Assembly: GCF_030913365.1 (NCBI RefSeq)
Contig: NZ_CP133160.1
Span: 1,302,001-1,366,000, forward strand
Length of the DNA: 64,000 bases
Direction: 5' to 3'
DNA from: Stenotrophomonas sp. 24(2023)
GTDB taxonomy: Bacteria; Pseudomonadota; Gammaproteobacteria; Xanthomonadales; Xanthomonadaceae
In this document: positions 1-12,252 of the stretch, in pieces
Numbering within the stretch: position 1 is the stretch's first letter
Layout of the letters: each line of letters starts with the position of its first letter
Notes under the pieces: generated by a model
Database searches by the model: none
What the model was told of the DNA's origin: nothing
The model's input: the letters and a program-made list of their open reading frames with translations, nothing else
Position numbers and translations under genes: made by a program

Positions 1-3034
<3,034 letters not shown>

Positions 3035-3141
3035 CGGGCAACTTCCTGTGTTCGGGGATCAACCAGAAAGTTAACTGCAGATAAACGCAAACACCCCCAG
3101 TTACGATCGCGTGAATTTATGAACGCATTCACGTTTCACGC

Positions 3142-3166
3142 GGACGGCGCCCCCACGGCGCCGTCC
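3142..3166 (-). terminator. Strong hairpin, probable terminator of the siderophore receptor gene
   Basis: A perfect 10-bp stem (GGACGGCGCC / GGCGCCGTCC) encloses a 5-nt loop, ten bases beyond the stop codon of the receptor gene ending at 3176. There is no clear U-tract on the minus strand, so factor-independent termination is likely but not certain. It separates two genes read in the same direction. Confidence 0.55.
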
Positions 3167-3175
3167 GGCCGGGCA

Positions 3176-5401
3176 TCACCAGCTGAAACGTGCGGTGGCG
3201 GTCACCGTGCGGCCGGTGCCGTAGTAGCACGAGGACACCCCGGTGCAGGTGGACACGAAGCGCTTGTCGGCCAGGTTGCTGGCGTTGATGGACAGCAGCG
3301 TGCCCACGCCACCGATGGCGCCCAGGTCGTAGCGGATGGCCGCATCCCACAGGGTGTAGGACGGAATGTGGAACGCGTTGGCGCTGTCGCCATAGCTCTG
3401 GCCGTTGTAGCGCACGCCCGCCGCCAGGCTCAGCCCCTCCAGCGCGCCGGCCTGGAAGGTGTAGTCGCCCCACAGCGCCGCGGTCCAGTCCGGCACCATG
3501 GCCAGCTGCTTGCCGGTGTAGCCGCTGGTGCTGCGGGTGACCTCCGAATCCATCCACGAGGCCGCACCGATCACGCTGAAGCCGGCCAGCGGGGTGATCC
3601 GCCCTTCCAGTTCCACACCACGCACCCGGCCTTCGCCCCCCTGTATCTGGCACCGGGCGTTGCCCGTGCTGCCACAGTTCATGTGGCCGATGTCCGGGTC
3701 GTCGACGAGGATGTTCTGCTGGCGCAGGTCGTAGGCCGACAGCGTGACCAGGCCATCGATGCGCGCCGGCTGGTACTTCACGCCGGCCTCCCACTGCTTG
3801 CCGGTGACCGGATCGAAGGGGGTGCGCGTGAACGACTGGAGGATAGTGCTGCTGGCCGGCTGGAAGGATTCGGCGTAGCTCAGGTACGGGGTGAAGCCAC
3901 TGTCGGTGACGAACAGCACGCCGGCATTGCCGGTGAACGCTTCGTTCTTGATGCGGCTGGGTACGCGTGGCGCGTAGACCCCGGTGGCCACGGTGTAGTT
4001 CTGTGCCCAGGTGTCATCATCGGTCCAGTCGTAGCGGCCACCGGCGGTGAAGCGCCACGCGCCCAGCGCGATCTGGTCCTGCACGTACACGCCGGTCTGG
4101 CGGTTGATGCCACCGGAGTAGCCGATCGAGGTGGTGGCCGGAATGTAGCCGCTGTACACCGGGTTGAAGATGTCGATCGCCGTGGGCTGGTCGTTCGGCG
4201 TGCCCATCGTGCCGCGTGCGGCGGTCCAATCGGCCTTCTGCCAGTCCACGCCCAGCAGCAGGGTGTGCTCGGCCGCGCCGGTGCTGAATTTTCCGGTCAC
4301 GCGGGTATCCACCGTGTCCCCGCGCGAATCGCCCTCGCCCCAGGTGGCGCGGCGCTTCTGCGTGCGCCCATCCGGGTTCAGCCCACCATTGGTGACCACG
4401 GTCCGGAAGGTCGAATCCACATGCGTGCGGCGCGCGCTCTGGCTCAGCGTCCAGTGCGCGTTGAAAGCGTGCTCGAACAGCCAGCCGGCGGTCCATACCG
4501 TGCGGTCGTAGGTGTTCCAGCCCGGTTCGCCGATGAACGTGGTGTTCTTCATGTAGCCGTAGCGGGTCGGCTGCAGGGTGCCTGCCTGCGGTAGGAACTG
4601 GTAGGTCGAACCGCCGTCATCGCGCTGGTACAGCCCCAGCAGGGTCAGGCGGGTGTGCTCGGCCATCTGGAAGGTGTAGCTCGGTGCCAGGAACCCGTGC
4701 TTCTGCTGCGTGTGGTCGATCTGGGTATCGCCATCGCGGTACAGGCCCACCAGGCGGCCGAGGTGGCGCTGGTCGGCCGAGGCCGCCCCCACGTCGAACG
4801 CGCTGTTGTACTGGCCGTTGCCATCGATGCCCACGCGCAGCACCTGCTGCTGGTCCGGGGTGGGGGTCTTGCTGACCTGGTTGACCATGCCACCGGGCGC
4901 CACCTGGCCATACATCACCGCTGCCGGGCCCTTGAGCACCTCCACGCGGTCCAGGTTCCAGCTGTCGACCATGGTGCGGTTCCACTGCCCGCCCTGCGGC
5001 GCGCGCATGCCATCGAGGGTGACGTTGTTGCTCCAGCTGCCGGCATCGAAGCCGCGGATGCGGAAGTCATCCACGCGGTTGTCGATGCCGGTGCTTTCCA
5101 GCGATACGCCCGCGACATAGCGCATGGCCTCGTTGAGGTTCTGCACGCCGCGTGCATCCAGTTCCTCGCGGGCGATGACCGACACCGACCGGGACATCTC
5201 GGCCACCGGCGTATCGGTCTTGGTCGCACCGGAGGTATGGGTGGTGGTGCGGTAGGCATTGACCCGCACCGCATCCAGGGTGGTGGCGTCACCGGCATCG
5301 GCCGGGGCCTGCGCGTGTGCGGCCAATGGCAGGGCCAGCAGCAGGGCGGCGGACAGCAGCGTGCGCGCGGGGGCGCGGGAGGGGAAGGCGATCAGGGACA
5401 T
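3176..5401 (-). CDS. TonB-dependent siderophore receptor
   Basis: 741 residues with an N-terminal signal peptide (LLLALPLAAHA). A plug domain of the ferrichrome/FhuA class covers about residues 55-200 (RSVSVIAREELDARG, RIRGFDAGSWSNNVTLDG, VEVLKGPAAVMYGQVAPGG). A 22-strand-type barrel follows, ending in aromatic FSW as outer-membrane proteins do. It would import a ferric siderophore using TonB-ExbBD energy. It lacks an STN domain, so it should not itself signal to an anti-sigma factor. It is divergent from the ECF sigma gene at 5563, and the shared 160-bp spacer holds a Fur-like palindrome. The ligand cannot be read from sequence. Confidence 0.92.
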   Translation of the reverse strand: MSLIAFPSRAPARTLLSAALLLALPLAAHAQAPADAGDATTLDAVRVNAYRTTTHTSGATKTDTPVAEMSRSVSVIAREELDARGVQNLNEAMRYVAGVSLESTGIDNRVDDFRIRGFDAGSWSNNVTLDGMRAPQGGQWNRTMVDSWNLDRVEVLKGPAAVMYGQVAPGGMVNQVSKTPTPDQQQVLRVGIDGNGQYNSAFDVGAASADQRHLGRLVGLYRDGDTQIDHTQQKHGFLAPSYTFQMAEHTRLTLLGLYQRDDGGSTYQFLPQAGTLQPTRYGYMKNTTFIGEPGWNTYDRTVWTAGWLFEHAFNAHWTLSQSARRTHVDSTFRTVVTNGGLNPDGRTQKRRATWGEGDSRGDTVDTRVTGKFSTGAAEHTLLLGVDWQKADWTAARGTMGTPNDQPTAIDIFNPVYSGYIPATTSIGYSGGINRQTGVYVQDQIALGAWRFTAGGRYDWTDDDTWAQNYTVATGVYAPRVPSRIKNEAFTGNAGVLFVTDSGFTPYLSYAESFQPASSTILQSFTRTPFDPVTGKQWEAGVKYQPARIDGLVTLSAYDLRQQNILVDDPDIGHMNCGSTGNARCQIQGGEGRVRGVELEGRITPLAGFSVIGAASWMDSEVTRSTSGYTGKQLAMVPDWTAALWGDYTFQAGALEGLSLAAGVRYNGQSYGDSANAFHIPSYTLWDAAIRYDLGAIGGVGTLLSINASNLADKRFVSTCTGVSSCYYGTGRTVTATARFSW

Positions 5402-5477
5402 GGCAGGGCCTGCTTGGGGAGGAAACGCCCGGAGCGGCGGCTGAGGCGCGGGTTACGATTGTGTTAACGATAGCAGA

Positions 5478-5492
5478 TGCGAATGCTTCGCA
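5478..5492. promoter_or_regulatory. Fur-box-like palindrome between divergent iron-uptake genes
   Basis: TGCGAATGCTTCGCA has perfect 6-bp inverted arms and matches 9 of the 14 defined positions of the 7-1-7 Fur consensus TGATAATNATTATCA. It sits between the siderophore receptor (start 5401, minus) and the FecI-like sigma factor (start 5563, plus). This is where iron repression of both units would be expected. Binding is inferred only. Confidence 0.5.
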
Positions 5493-5562
5493 CTAACATT
5501 GGAACAGCCTGCAGGGATGCAGGGCCTTCGCGCACGCCCTTCCGCCCTTTCCCGCCCGACGC

Positions 5563-6084
5563 ATGACATCACCGCCTCCCTCATCCCCACCGGCCCCGTC
5601 GCTGGTTGCTTCGCTGGTGCGCCATTACGACGAACTGGTGGCCTACGTGCGCCGTCGCTTCGGTGCCCCGGGCATGGCCCGCGAGGTGGTGCACGATGTC
5701 TGCGTACGGCTGCTGGAAGCCCCCGCACGCACCGATGCGCAGCAGCCGATCGCGCTGCTGCGACGCATCGCCCACGATGCCGCGGTGGACCGCTGCCGTG
5801 CCGAAGACCTGCGCCGACACTGGGTGGAAGCACGGCAGCAGCTGCCCGATGCGCCCTGCCCGCAACCGGCGATGGAACAGCGCCTGGATGGCGAACAGGA
5901 ACTGGCGCGGCTGGTCGCGACCATCGAGGCGATGCCACGCCGTCGCCGCCAGGTGTTCATCCTGCACAAGATCCACGAGGTACCGCAGGCGCAGGTCGCG
6001 CAGCGCATGGGCATCGGTTTGAAGGCCGTGGAACGGCACCTGCGCCTGGCCATGGCCAGCTGCCGCGCAGGGCGGCTGGCATGA
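5563..6084 (+). CDS. ECF sigma-70 factor, FecI-like
   Basis: 173 residues. Region 2 lies at about 20-85 (VRHYDELVAYVRRRFG, VVHDVCVRLLE, LLRRIAHDAAVDRCRAEDLR). Region 4 lies at about 115-170 (MPRRRRQVFILHKIHEVPQAQVAQRMGIGLKAVERHL). Length and both regions fit the iron-starvation ECF group. It would direct RNA polymerase to the promoter of the receptor at 7029 when that receptor signals ligand binding. The ATG at 5563 was preferred because upstream in-frame sequence lacks sigma homology. Its stop overlaps the FecR start (ATGA), so the two are translationally coupled. Expression is probably iron-repressed through the palindrome at 5478. Confidence 0.9.
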   Translation: MTSPPPSSPPAPSLVASLVRHYDELVAYVRRRFGAPGMAREVVHDVCVRLLEAPARTDAQQPIALLRRIAHDAAVDRCRAEDLRRHWVEARQQLPDAPCPQPAMEQRLDGEQELARLVATIEAMPRRRRQVFILHKIHEVPQAQVAQRMGIGLKAVERHLRLAMASCRAGRLA

Positions 6085-6962
6085 ACACGCCACGCGACAG
6101 GCCCGGCACCCGCGAGCGCCACGACGCAACGGCCACCGACGGCATGCCCACGCCAGCGGTCGCAGCAACACCGATCGACCGCCACCGCGATGCGCTCCGG
6201 CAGCTGTTCCCGATGCCGGACGCGCAGGCCCTGCGCCCGGCACGGCGCACGCCCGCGCTTGCCGGCACCGCCGCAGGCTGCCTGCTGGCACTGGTCGGGC
6301 TGTATGCATGGGACCCCGGCCTGCCCGCCAGCGACATCCAGACCGCGCCCGGCGAGCGGCGCGCCCTGGTGCTGGCCGATGGCAGCCGCCTCACCGTTGA
6401 TGGCGGCAGCCACGTGCGCGTGCAGCGCCATCTGTTCAGCCGCCGCGTCGCGCTGCTTGAGGGGCGGGCACGCTTCGCGGTGGTGTCCTCGCACTGGCGC
6501 CGGTTCCAGGTCGATGCCGGCCCGGTGCAGGTACGCAACTACGGCACGGTGTTCGATGTCAGCCGCCGCGGTGCGCGCAGCGAGGTGATGCTGTGGCGGG
6601 GCAGCGTCGGGGTGCGCGTACCGGCACAGGGTGATGAGCAGCGGCTGCAGCCCGGGCAACAGGTCAGTGCCGGCCCGGACGGGGTCGGCCGGCCGATGCC
6701 GATCACCGCTGGCCAGCAGGACTGGCCACAGGGCCGCCTGCAGTTCAGCGCCACGCCGCTGGTGCAGGTGCTGGCCGAACTGCAGCGCTACCACGCCGGC
6801 CGCATCGTACTGGACGACCCCACGCTCGGCACGCTGGCGGTCTCCGGCGTGTTCGACAGCGATCGCAGCGCCACCGCCCTGGCGCTGCTGCCGGACATCC
6901 TGCCGGTGGTCGTGCAGGCCGGTGACGATGGCAGCGTGCACATCCAGCGGCGGCCGCCATGA
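6081..6962 (+). CDS. FecR-family anti-sigma regulator
   Basis: 293 residues, starting at the ATG that overlaps the sigma stop codon. An N-terminal cytoplasmic part includes a short Arg/His-rich segment (about 30-50). A single membrane span follows at about residues 60-80 (ALAGTAAGCLLALVGLYAW). The periplasmic part carries the FecR core (PGERRALVLADGSRLTVDG, LLEGRARFAV, VRNYGTVFDVSRRG) and a C-terminal STN-like segment (LQFSATPLVQVLAELQRY). It would hold the sigma factor inactive until the STN-domain receptor encoded 66 nt downstream binds substrate. Order sigma-FecR-receptor is the classic fec arrangement. Confidence 0.9.
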   Translation: MNTPRDRPGTRERHDATATDGMPTPAVAATPIDRHRDALRQLFPMPDAQALRPARRTPALAGTAAGCLLALVGLYAWDPGLPASDIQTAPGERRALVLADGSRLTVDGGSHVRVQRHLFSRRVALLEGRARFAVVSSHWRRFQVDAGPVQVRNYGTVFDVSRRGARSEVMLWRGSVGVRVPAQGDEQRLQPGQQVSAGPDGVGRPMPITAGQQDWPQGRLQFSATPLVQVLAELQRYHAGRIVLDDPTLGTLAVSGVFDSDRSATALALLPDILPVVVQAGDDGSVHIQRRPP

Positions 6963-7028
6963 CGGCCGAGGGTGGGTTGGCGGCCGTGCCGGACGGCAGA
7001 CAGCACGAACCCCAGTGAAGGACCCTGC

Positions 7029-9434
7029 ATGACCCGCTCTCCCTCCCCGGCCCTGCGCCGGCTCGCGCCCGGCCTGCTGGCCGCCTGCCTGTGCACGGCC
7101 CTGCCGGCCCTGGCCCAGCCCACGCCAGCGCCCCGCACGATCCACGTCGCCGCCGGGCCGCTGGAACAGGCGCTCAACAGCCTGGCCCGGCAGACCGGCC
7201 TGCAGCTGCTGTTCCCGTCTGATGCCACCGCTGGCCGCAGTGCGCGGGCGCTGGACGGCACGCTGGCCCCGCGCGATGCCCTGCAGCAGCTGCTGGCAGG
7301 CCACCCGCTGCAGGCCGAGGAACGCAGCCCCGGCGTCTACGTGATCCGCGCCACCGCCCCGGCTGCCGCACCGCGTGCGCCGGCGCCGCCGACGGCCTCT
7401 GCGACCTCGCTGGCCCGGGTCACCGTGTCGGCCTCCACCGCGCGCATGCCGCAGGGCGAAACGGCCATGCCCAACACCATCACCGTGCTCACCCGCCAGG
7501 ACATCGAGCAGCAGCTGGCGCTGGGCGCGGATGTGTCACGGCTGCTGTCCGCGCAGATTCCCGCCTTCGCGCCAGCGCGCGAGAAAATGTCCAACTACGG
7601 TGAAACGCTGCGCGGCCGCGGCATCCTGTACATGGTCGACGGCGTGCCGCAGTCCACGCCGCTGCGCGACGGCTCGCGCGATTCACACACCATCGACCCG
7701 GCGATGATCGAGCGCATCGAGGTGATCCACGGCGCCAACGCACTGCAGGGCATCGGCGGTACCGGCGGCATCGTCAACATCATCACCCGCAGCGCGCCGA
7801 GCGAGCCGGGCACGTTCATGCTCGACAGCACGCTGTCGCTGTCCACGGCCGCACCGCGCCGCAGCGATGACGACGGGCAGCGTGCCTCGGCGCTGATCGG
7901 CACGCGCGGCCGCCACCTCGACCTGGTCGCCGGCCTGGCCTACGAGCGCCAGGGCCTGTACTACGACGGCAAGGGCCGCGCCATCGGCACCAACGCGCAG
8001 GGCGAGCTGATGGATTCCACATCGTCGAACGTGTTCGCCAAGGTCGGCTGGAACTTCGACAACGGCCAGCGCCTGCAGTTGATGGCCAACCGCTATGAAC
8101 TGCGCGGCCTGGACAACTACCTGGCCGTGAATGGCGACTACCGGCTGGGCAAGCCCACCGTGTCGGTGCGCGGCGACACGCCACTGGACCCGCCGATGAA
8201 CCGCTCGCAGTCGCTGACCGTGGACTACAGCGCGCCCTCGCTGCTGGGCGGGCGCTTCCAGGCGCAGGCCTTCGCGGTGGATTTCGAAGGCCGCTACGGC
8301 GCCAGCCAGTGGGACCCGTGGGGCAATACCGGCGCCAACGCTGCCTGGGACCAGACCCAGAACGAATCGGACAAGCGCGGCTTCAAGCTGACCCAGGCCT
8401 GGCAGCGCATCGGCGGCAGCACGCTCGACCTGACCGTGGGCATCGACGGCCTGCGCGACCGCACCCACCAGGTGCTGCTGGCCAGCGGCATGAACTGGGT
8501 GCCGCAGACCACCTACCAGAGCCTGTCGCCGCTGCTGCAGGTGCACTGGTGGCCCACCGCGCACGTGCTGCTGTCCGGCGGGCTGCGCTATGAGAAGGGC
8601 GAGCTGGAGGTCGGCGATTACACGACCCTGCCGCGCTATGGCAGCCGCGCCGTGGCCGGCGGCAAGCCGACCATGAGCGAGACCCTGCCCAACCTCGGCG
8701 CGGTCTGGTACATCAACGACCGCCTCAACGCTTACGCGTCGTATTCGGAAGGCTACACCGTGGCCGATGTCGGCCGCGTGCTGCGCGCGATCACCCTTCC
8801 CGGCCAGCGCGTGGACAGCCTGGTGGACCTGTCCCCGGTGGTGTCCAACAACCGCGAAGTGGGCCTGGAATACGACGACGGCCGCTTCAGCGGCGACATC
8901 GCCTACTACATCTCCGAATCGGACCTGGGCTCGCTGCTGGTCTATGACGCCGGCATCGATGCCTACAACGTGCAGCGCCAGGCCACCAAGGTCGAAGGGC
9001 TGGAAACCAACCTGGCGGTGCGCCTGGGCGACAGCCGCGTCGGCCTGGGCTATGCGCGTGCCAATGGCCGCTACGATGCCGACCAGGATGGACGGCTGGA
9101 CAGCGACCTGGCCGGGGTGAACATCGCGCCCAACCGCATGACCGCCTTCTGGGAACAGGCCTGGACGCATGCCTTCAGTACCCGCCTGCAGGCCAGCCGC
9201 GCCTTCGACCGTGACTTCAGTACCCGCGGCAAGGAAACCGCCCGCTTCAACGGCTACACCACGCTGGACCTGGTGGCGCGCTATGCGATGGACCAGCACG
9301 TGTTCACCCTGGGCGTGCAGAACCTGGCCAATACCCAGTACATCAGCTACTACTCGCAGACCACGCCCACCAACCCGAGCTATTTCTCCGGGCGTGGGCG
9401 CGTGCTCAAGCTGACCTGGCAGTACCGCTACTGA
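7029..9434 (+). CDS. TonB-dependent transducer/receptor with STN signalling domain (FecA-like)
   Basis: 801 residues from ATG 7029, preceded by a GAAGGA ribosome site. A signal peptide (CTALPALAQ) is followed by an STN domain at about 35-105 (HVAAGPLEQALNSLARQTG, APRDALQQLLAG). The TonB plug spans about 130-270 (TARMPQGETAMPNTITVLTR, RGRGILYMVDGVPQ, IERIEVIHGANALQGIGG). The barrel ends in KLTWQYRY. The STN domain is the part that contacts FecR, so this receptor is the sensor of the upstream sigma/FecR pair. It resembles catecholate or citrate-type transducers, but the ligand is not deducible. Its last 7 bases overlap the converging proC gene. Confidence 0.92.
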   Translation: MTRSPSPALRRLAPGLLAACLCTALPALAQPTPAPRTIHVAAGPLEQALNSLARQTGLQLLFPSDATAGRSARALDGTLAPRDALQQLLAGHPLQAEERSPGVYVIRATAPAAAPRAPAPPTASATSLARVTVSASTARMPQGETAMPNTITVLTRQDIEQQLALGADVSRLLSAQIPAFAPAREKMSNYGETLRGRGILYMVDGVPQSTPLRDGSRDSHTIDPAMIERIEVIHGANALQGIGGTGGIVNIITRSAPSEPGTFMLDSTLSLSTAAPRRSDDDGQRASALIGTRGRHLDLVAGLAYERQGLYYDGKGRAIGTNAQGELMDSTSSNVFAKVGWNFDNGQRLQLMANRYELRGLDNYLAVNGDYRLGKPTVSVRGDTPLDPPMNRSQSLTVDYSAPSLLGGRFQAQAFAVDFEGRYGASQWDPWGNTGANAAWDQTQNESDKRGFKLTQAWQRIGGSTLDLTVGIDGLRDRTHQVLLASGMNWVPQTTYQSLSPLLQVHWWPTAHVLLSGGLRYEKGELEVGDYTTLPRYGSRAVAGGKPTMSETLPNLGAVWYINDRLNAYASYSEGYTVADVGRVLRAITLPGQRVDSLVDLSPVVSNNREVGLEYDDGRFSGDIAYYISESDLGSLLVYDAGIDAYNVQRQATKVEGLETNLAVRLGDSRVGLGYARANGRYDADQDGRLDSDLAGVNIAPNRMTAFWEQAWTHAFSTRLQASRAFDRDFSTRGKETARFNGYTTLDLVARYAMDQHVFTLGVQNLANTQYISYYSQTTPTNPSYFSGRGRVLKLTWQYRY

Positions 9435-10252
9435 GCCGGCGGTGTGGCCAGTGCCCGGCTGCGGGCACTGGCCGCAGCCACGGCGTCATCCACCTGCTGC
9501 GGCCACCCGGCCTGCTGCAACACGGCGATGGCCGCCTCGGTGGTACCGCCGGGCGAGGTCACGCGTTCGCGCAGCTGCGCCGGCAGCAGATCGGTTTCAT
9601 CCAGCATGCGCGCCGCCCCCAGCAGGGTCTGCGTGACCAGCTGCCGCGCGGTGTCCGCCGGCAGCCCGCGCGATGCGGCGGCGTGCTGCATCGCTTCGGC
9701 CAGCAGGCACAGATAGGCCGGGCCGCTGCCGGCCACTGCCGTCACCAGATCCATCTGCGCTTCATCGTGCAGCCACAGCGTCGCACCAGCGCCGCTGAAC
9801 ACTGCCTCGATCTGCGCCCTCTGCCCGGCATCCAGCACCCCGGCCGCGTGCAGCGCAGTGATGCCGGCACCGATCGCCGCCGGCTGGTTCGGCATGCTGC
9901 GCACCACTGTGTCGATACCCAGCCACTGCTGCAGCGACGCAAGCGTGACGCCCGCCATGATCGAGATCACCTGCGGGCGCTGGCGCACGGCCAGCATGGA
10001 CAGTGACTGGCAGACCTCATGCGCCACCTGTGGCTTCACCGCCAATACCCACACCGGTGCCTGCCGCACGGCATCCGCCGCCTGCGCGTACACGCTGACC
10101 CCCAGCTGCGTGGCCAGTGCCTCACGCGCGTTCGCCAGCGGATCGGCCACGGCGATCCGTGCTGGTGGCGTGCCCCGCCGCAGCAGGCCCTCCACCAGGC
10201 AGCGCGCCATCTGCCCGCCACCGATGAAGGCGATCTCCACGGCGTGGCTCAT
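9428..10252 (-). CDS. proC: Pyrroline-5-carboxylate reductase family protein (ProC-like)
   Basis: 274 residues. An N-terminal Rossmann dinucleotide fold (IAFIGGGQMARCLVEGLL) is followed by the C-terminal dimerisation domain with the family signature SPGGTTEAAIAVLQQAGW. Family role: NAD(P)H reduction of 1-pyrroline-5-carboxylate to proline in the cytosol. It is the last gene of a seven-gene minus-strand operon and its ATG overlaps the stop of the S9 peptidase (ATGA). That location is unusual, because housekeeping proC normally sits beside yggS. This copy may act on a proline or cyclic-imine product of the upstream hydrolases, or be the only proC of the cell; the window does not decide. Confidence 0.88.
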   Translation of the reverse strand: MSHAVEIAFIGGGQMARCLVEGLLRRGTPPARIAVADPLANAREALATQLGVSVYAQAADAVRQAPVWVLAVKPQVAHEVCQSLSMLAVRQRPQVISIMAGVTLASLQQWLGIDTVVRSMPNQPAAIGAGITALHAAGVLDAGQRAQIEAVFSGAGATLWLHDEAQMDLVTAVAGSGPAYLCLLAEAMQHAAASRGLPADTARQLVTQTLLGAARMLDETDLLPAQLRERVTSPGGTTEAAIAVLQQAGWPQQVDDAVAAASARSRALATPPAQ

Positions 10253-12252
10253 CGCGGGCGCTCCACGCCCAGCTGCGTATCCAGCCAGTCCAGCACCCGC
10301 TGCTGCACATCGCGCCCGTGCGCCTGTTCGAAGAACCAGTGCGGGCCACGCGGGTAGGTCACCATCTGCACCGGTGTTCCGCTGAAGCGCAACGCGCGGT
10401 ACAGCATCTCGCCCTGCGCCAGCGGCACGCGCTTGTCCTGCTCGCCATGCAGGATCAGCACCGGCACGCGGATGCGGTCGGCATGGCGGATGGGCGAATG
10501 CGCATCGTAGGTGGCACGGTGGGCCAGCGGATCGCCGAAGTAGCCGGGCAGATAATCGGGGGTGTCGGTGGTCAGCGCCATCGCCCCGATGTCGATCACC
10601 CCGGCACCCACGATCGCCGTGCGGAATCGCGTGCTCTGCGTGACCGCCCATGCCGCCATGTAGCCACCGTAGCTCCAGCCGCCGATGGCCAGCCGCTGCG
10701 GATCGATCACGCCCTCGCGCTCGAGCATGTCCACGCCATCGAGGATGTCCTGGAAGTCGCCGCCCCCCCAGTCGTTGCGCGCCATTTCCGTAAAGGCCGC
10801 GCCACCACCTTCGGACCCGCGGGGATTGGGCAGGAACACCGCATAGCCGTGCGTGGCCAGCAGCTGCGCCCAGTCATGCCATGACCCCAGCCAGCCCGAC
10901 CACCATGCCCAGGCCGGCCCGCCATGGCCCTGCACCAGCGTGGGCAGCGGCGTGCCCGGCTTCCAGCCCGGCGGGGTCACCAGCAGGCCGGTGATGGGCA
11001 GGCCATCGCGCGAGGATGTCCAGGCCAACTCGCGAACCTGCCCGTGCGCCCAGCCCGCCACTTCCGGGTGGGTCGTGGTACGCGCGGCCAGCGCCGTGCC
11101 ATCGAACGTCCACACCTCGGTCGGCTGGTCATCGGCGATGCCCAGGTAGGCGGTGCGGCCGGTACGCGAGGTGCTCAGTGCCGCGAACGGAATCTGCGGA
11201 CGTGCCACTTCCTGCCAGCGGCCATCGCGGGCCTGCAGGCGCAGGAAGGCACCGCGCACGCCGCGCTGGCCCAGGCCGACCAGGGTGCGCGCATCCTGCC
11301 AGCGCGCCTGCCACAGCGTGCCCTTCCAGTCGCCTGCCAGCACCACGCGGTCGCCACTGGCGATGTCCTGCACGGTCAACGCCGCCACCATGCCGTGCTC
11401 GCCCAGATGGCCATACAGCAGACGGCGGCCATCGGGCGACCACTGCAACGGGTGGGCGGACGCCCGCGGTTCCAGCACCTTCACCAGCGCGCCGGTGGCG
11501 GCATCCACCAGCACCACGCGCGAGCGGTACCAGTAGTCATTGAGCGTGGTGCCCTCGGACACGCGCAGCGCCAGCGTGCGGCCATCCGGCGCCCAGGCCA
11601 GGTCATGTACCTGGGTTCCCACCGCGCTGAGCGCGCGGGTGGCACCGCTGCGCAGGTCACGCAGCCATGCCCGTGCGAACCGTGTGGGTTGTTCCACCAC
11701 CGCGGCATCATCACGCGCATCGCGCCGCGCCACCTCCGCCGGGCTGGGCGCATCAGTGGCGATGTAGGCGATGCGCGCGCCATCGGCGCTCACCTCGAAG
11801 GCCGATACCGCACCTGCTGAACGGGTCAGCGGCTCCGCCGCCGTGCCCTGTGTGTCCAGCCGCCATACCTGGGTATCGGCCGTGTCCGCTGCCGCGCTGC
11901 CCGCCGGCAGCGGTCGATTGGACAGGACATCCAGGAAGCGGCCATCGGCACGCCAGCGCGGGTGTTCCTCGTTGGCGCCGTCCGGGGCCGGCAGCGCGAT
12001 GGCCGCCCCGCTGCCGGACGCCGGTACGCGCCAGATGCGGCTCAGCGGCGGCCGGCCCTGGTCCTGCGGTGTTCCCACCGTGTAGGCGATCCAGCGGCCC
12101 TGCGGATCGATCTGCGGATCGCCGACGGCCTTCAGGCGCATGATCATGTCCGGCGTCGGCACCACCGCCGCCGGCCGATCGGCCGCCTGTGCGGTCCAGG
12201 CCATACCGGCGCACAGGCAGGCAACAAGCATCCGGGGCAGCAGTGGCATCAT
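10249..12252 (-). CDS. Secreted S9 (prolyl oligopeptidase family) peptidase
   Basis: 667 residues from ATG 12252, which overlaps the previous stop (ATGA). This start places a clean signal peptide at the N-terminus (MMPLLPRMLVACLCAGMAWTAQAA). A beta-propeller of WD40-like/TolB-type blades spans about 40-400 (DPQIDPQGRWIAYTVG, APDGRTLALRVSEG). The alpha/beta hydrolase domain follows, with nucleophile motif GGWSYGGYMAAW, Asp in LHGEQDKRVPL and His in RGPHWFFE. It probably cleaves short peptides in the periplasm, possibly after proline or small residues. Co-transcription with an amidase, permease and ProC supports a nutrient-degradation role. Confidence 0.9.
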   Translation of the reverse strand: MMPLLPRMLVACLCAGMAWTAQAADRPAAVVPTPDMIMRLKAVGDPQIDPQGRWIAYTVGTPQDQGRPPLSRIWRVPASGSGAAIALPAPDGANEEHPRWRADGRFLDVLSNRPLPAGSAAADTADTQVWRLDTQGTAAEPLTRSAGAVSAFEVSADGARIAYIATDAPSPAEVARRDARDDAAVVEQPTRFARAWLRDLRSGATRALSAVGTQVHDLAWAPDGRTLALRVSEGTTLNDYWYRSRVVLVDAATGALVKVLEPRASAHPLQWSPDGRRLLYGHLGEHGMVAALTVQDIASGDRVVLAGDWKGTLWQARWQDARTLVGLGQRGVRGAFLRLQARDGRWQEVARPQIPFAALSTSRTGRTAYLGIADDQPTEVWTFDGTALAARTTTHPEVAGWAHGQVRELAWTSSRDGLPITGLLVTPPGWKPGTPLPTLVQGHGGPAWAWWSGWLGSWHDWAQLLATHGYAVFLPNPRGSEGGGAAFTEMARNDWGGGDFQDILDGVDMLEREGVIDPQRLAIGGWSYGGYMAAWAVTQSTRFRTAIVGAGVIDIGAMALTTDTPDYLPGYFGDPLAHRATYDAHSPIRHADRIRVPVLILHGEQDKRVPLAQGEMLYRALRFSGTPVQMVTYPRGPHWFFEQAHGRDVQQRVLDWLDTQLGVERPR

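Noticed and set aside
5643..7304. 553-codon minus-strand frame across the sigma/FecR genes
   Set aside because: Shadow of the real plus-strand genes, no recognisable domain, odd composition.
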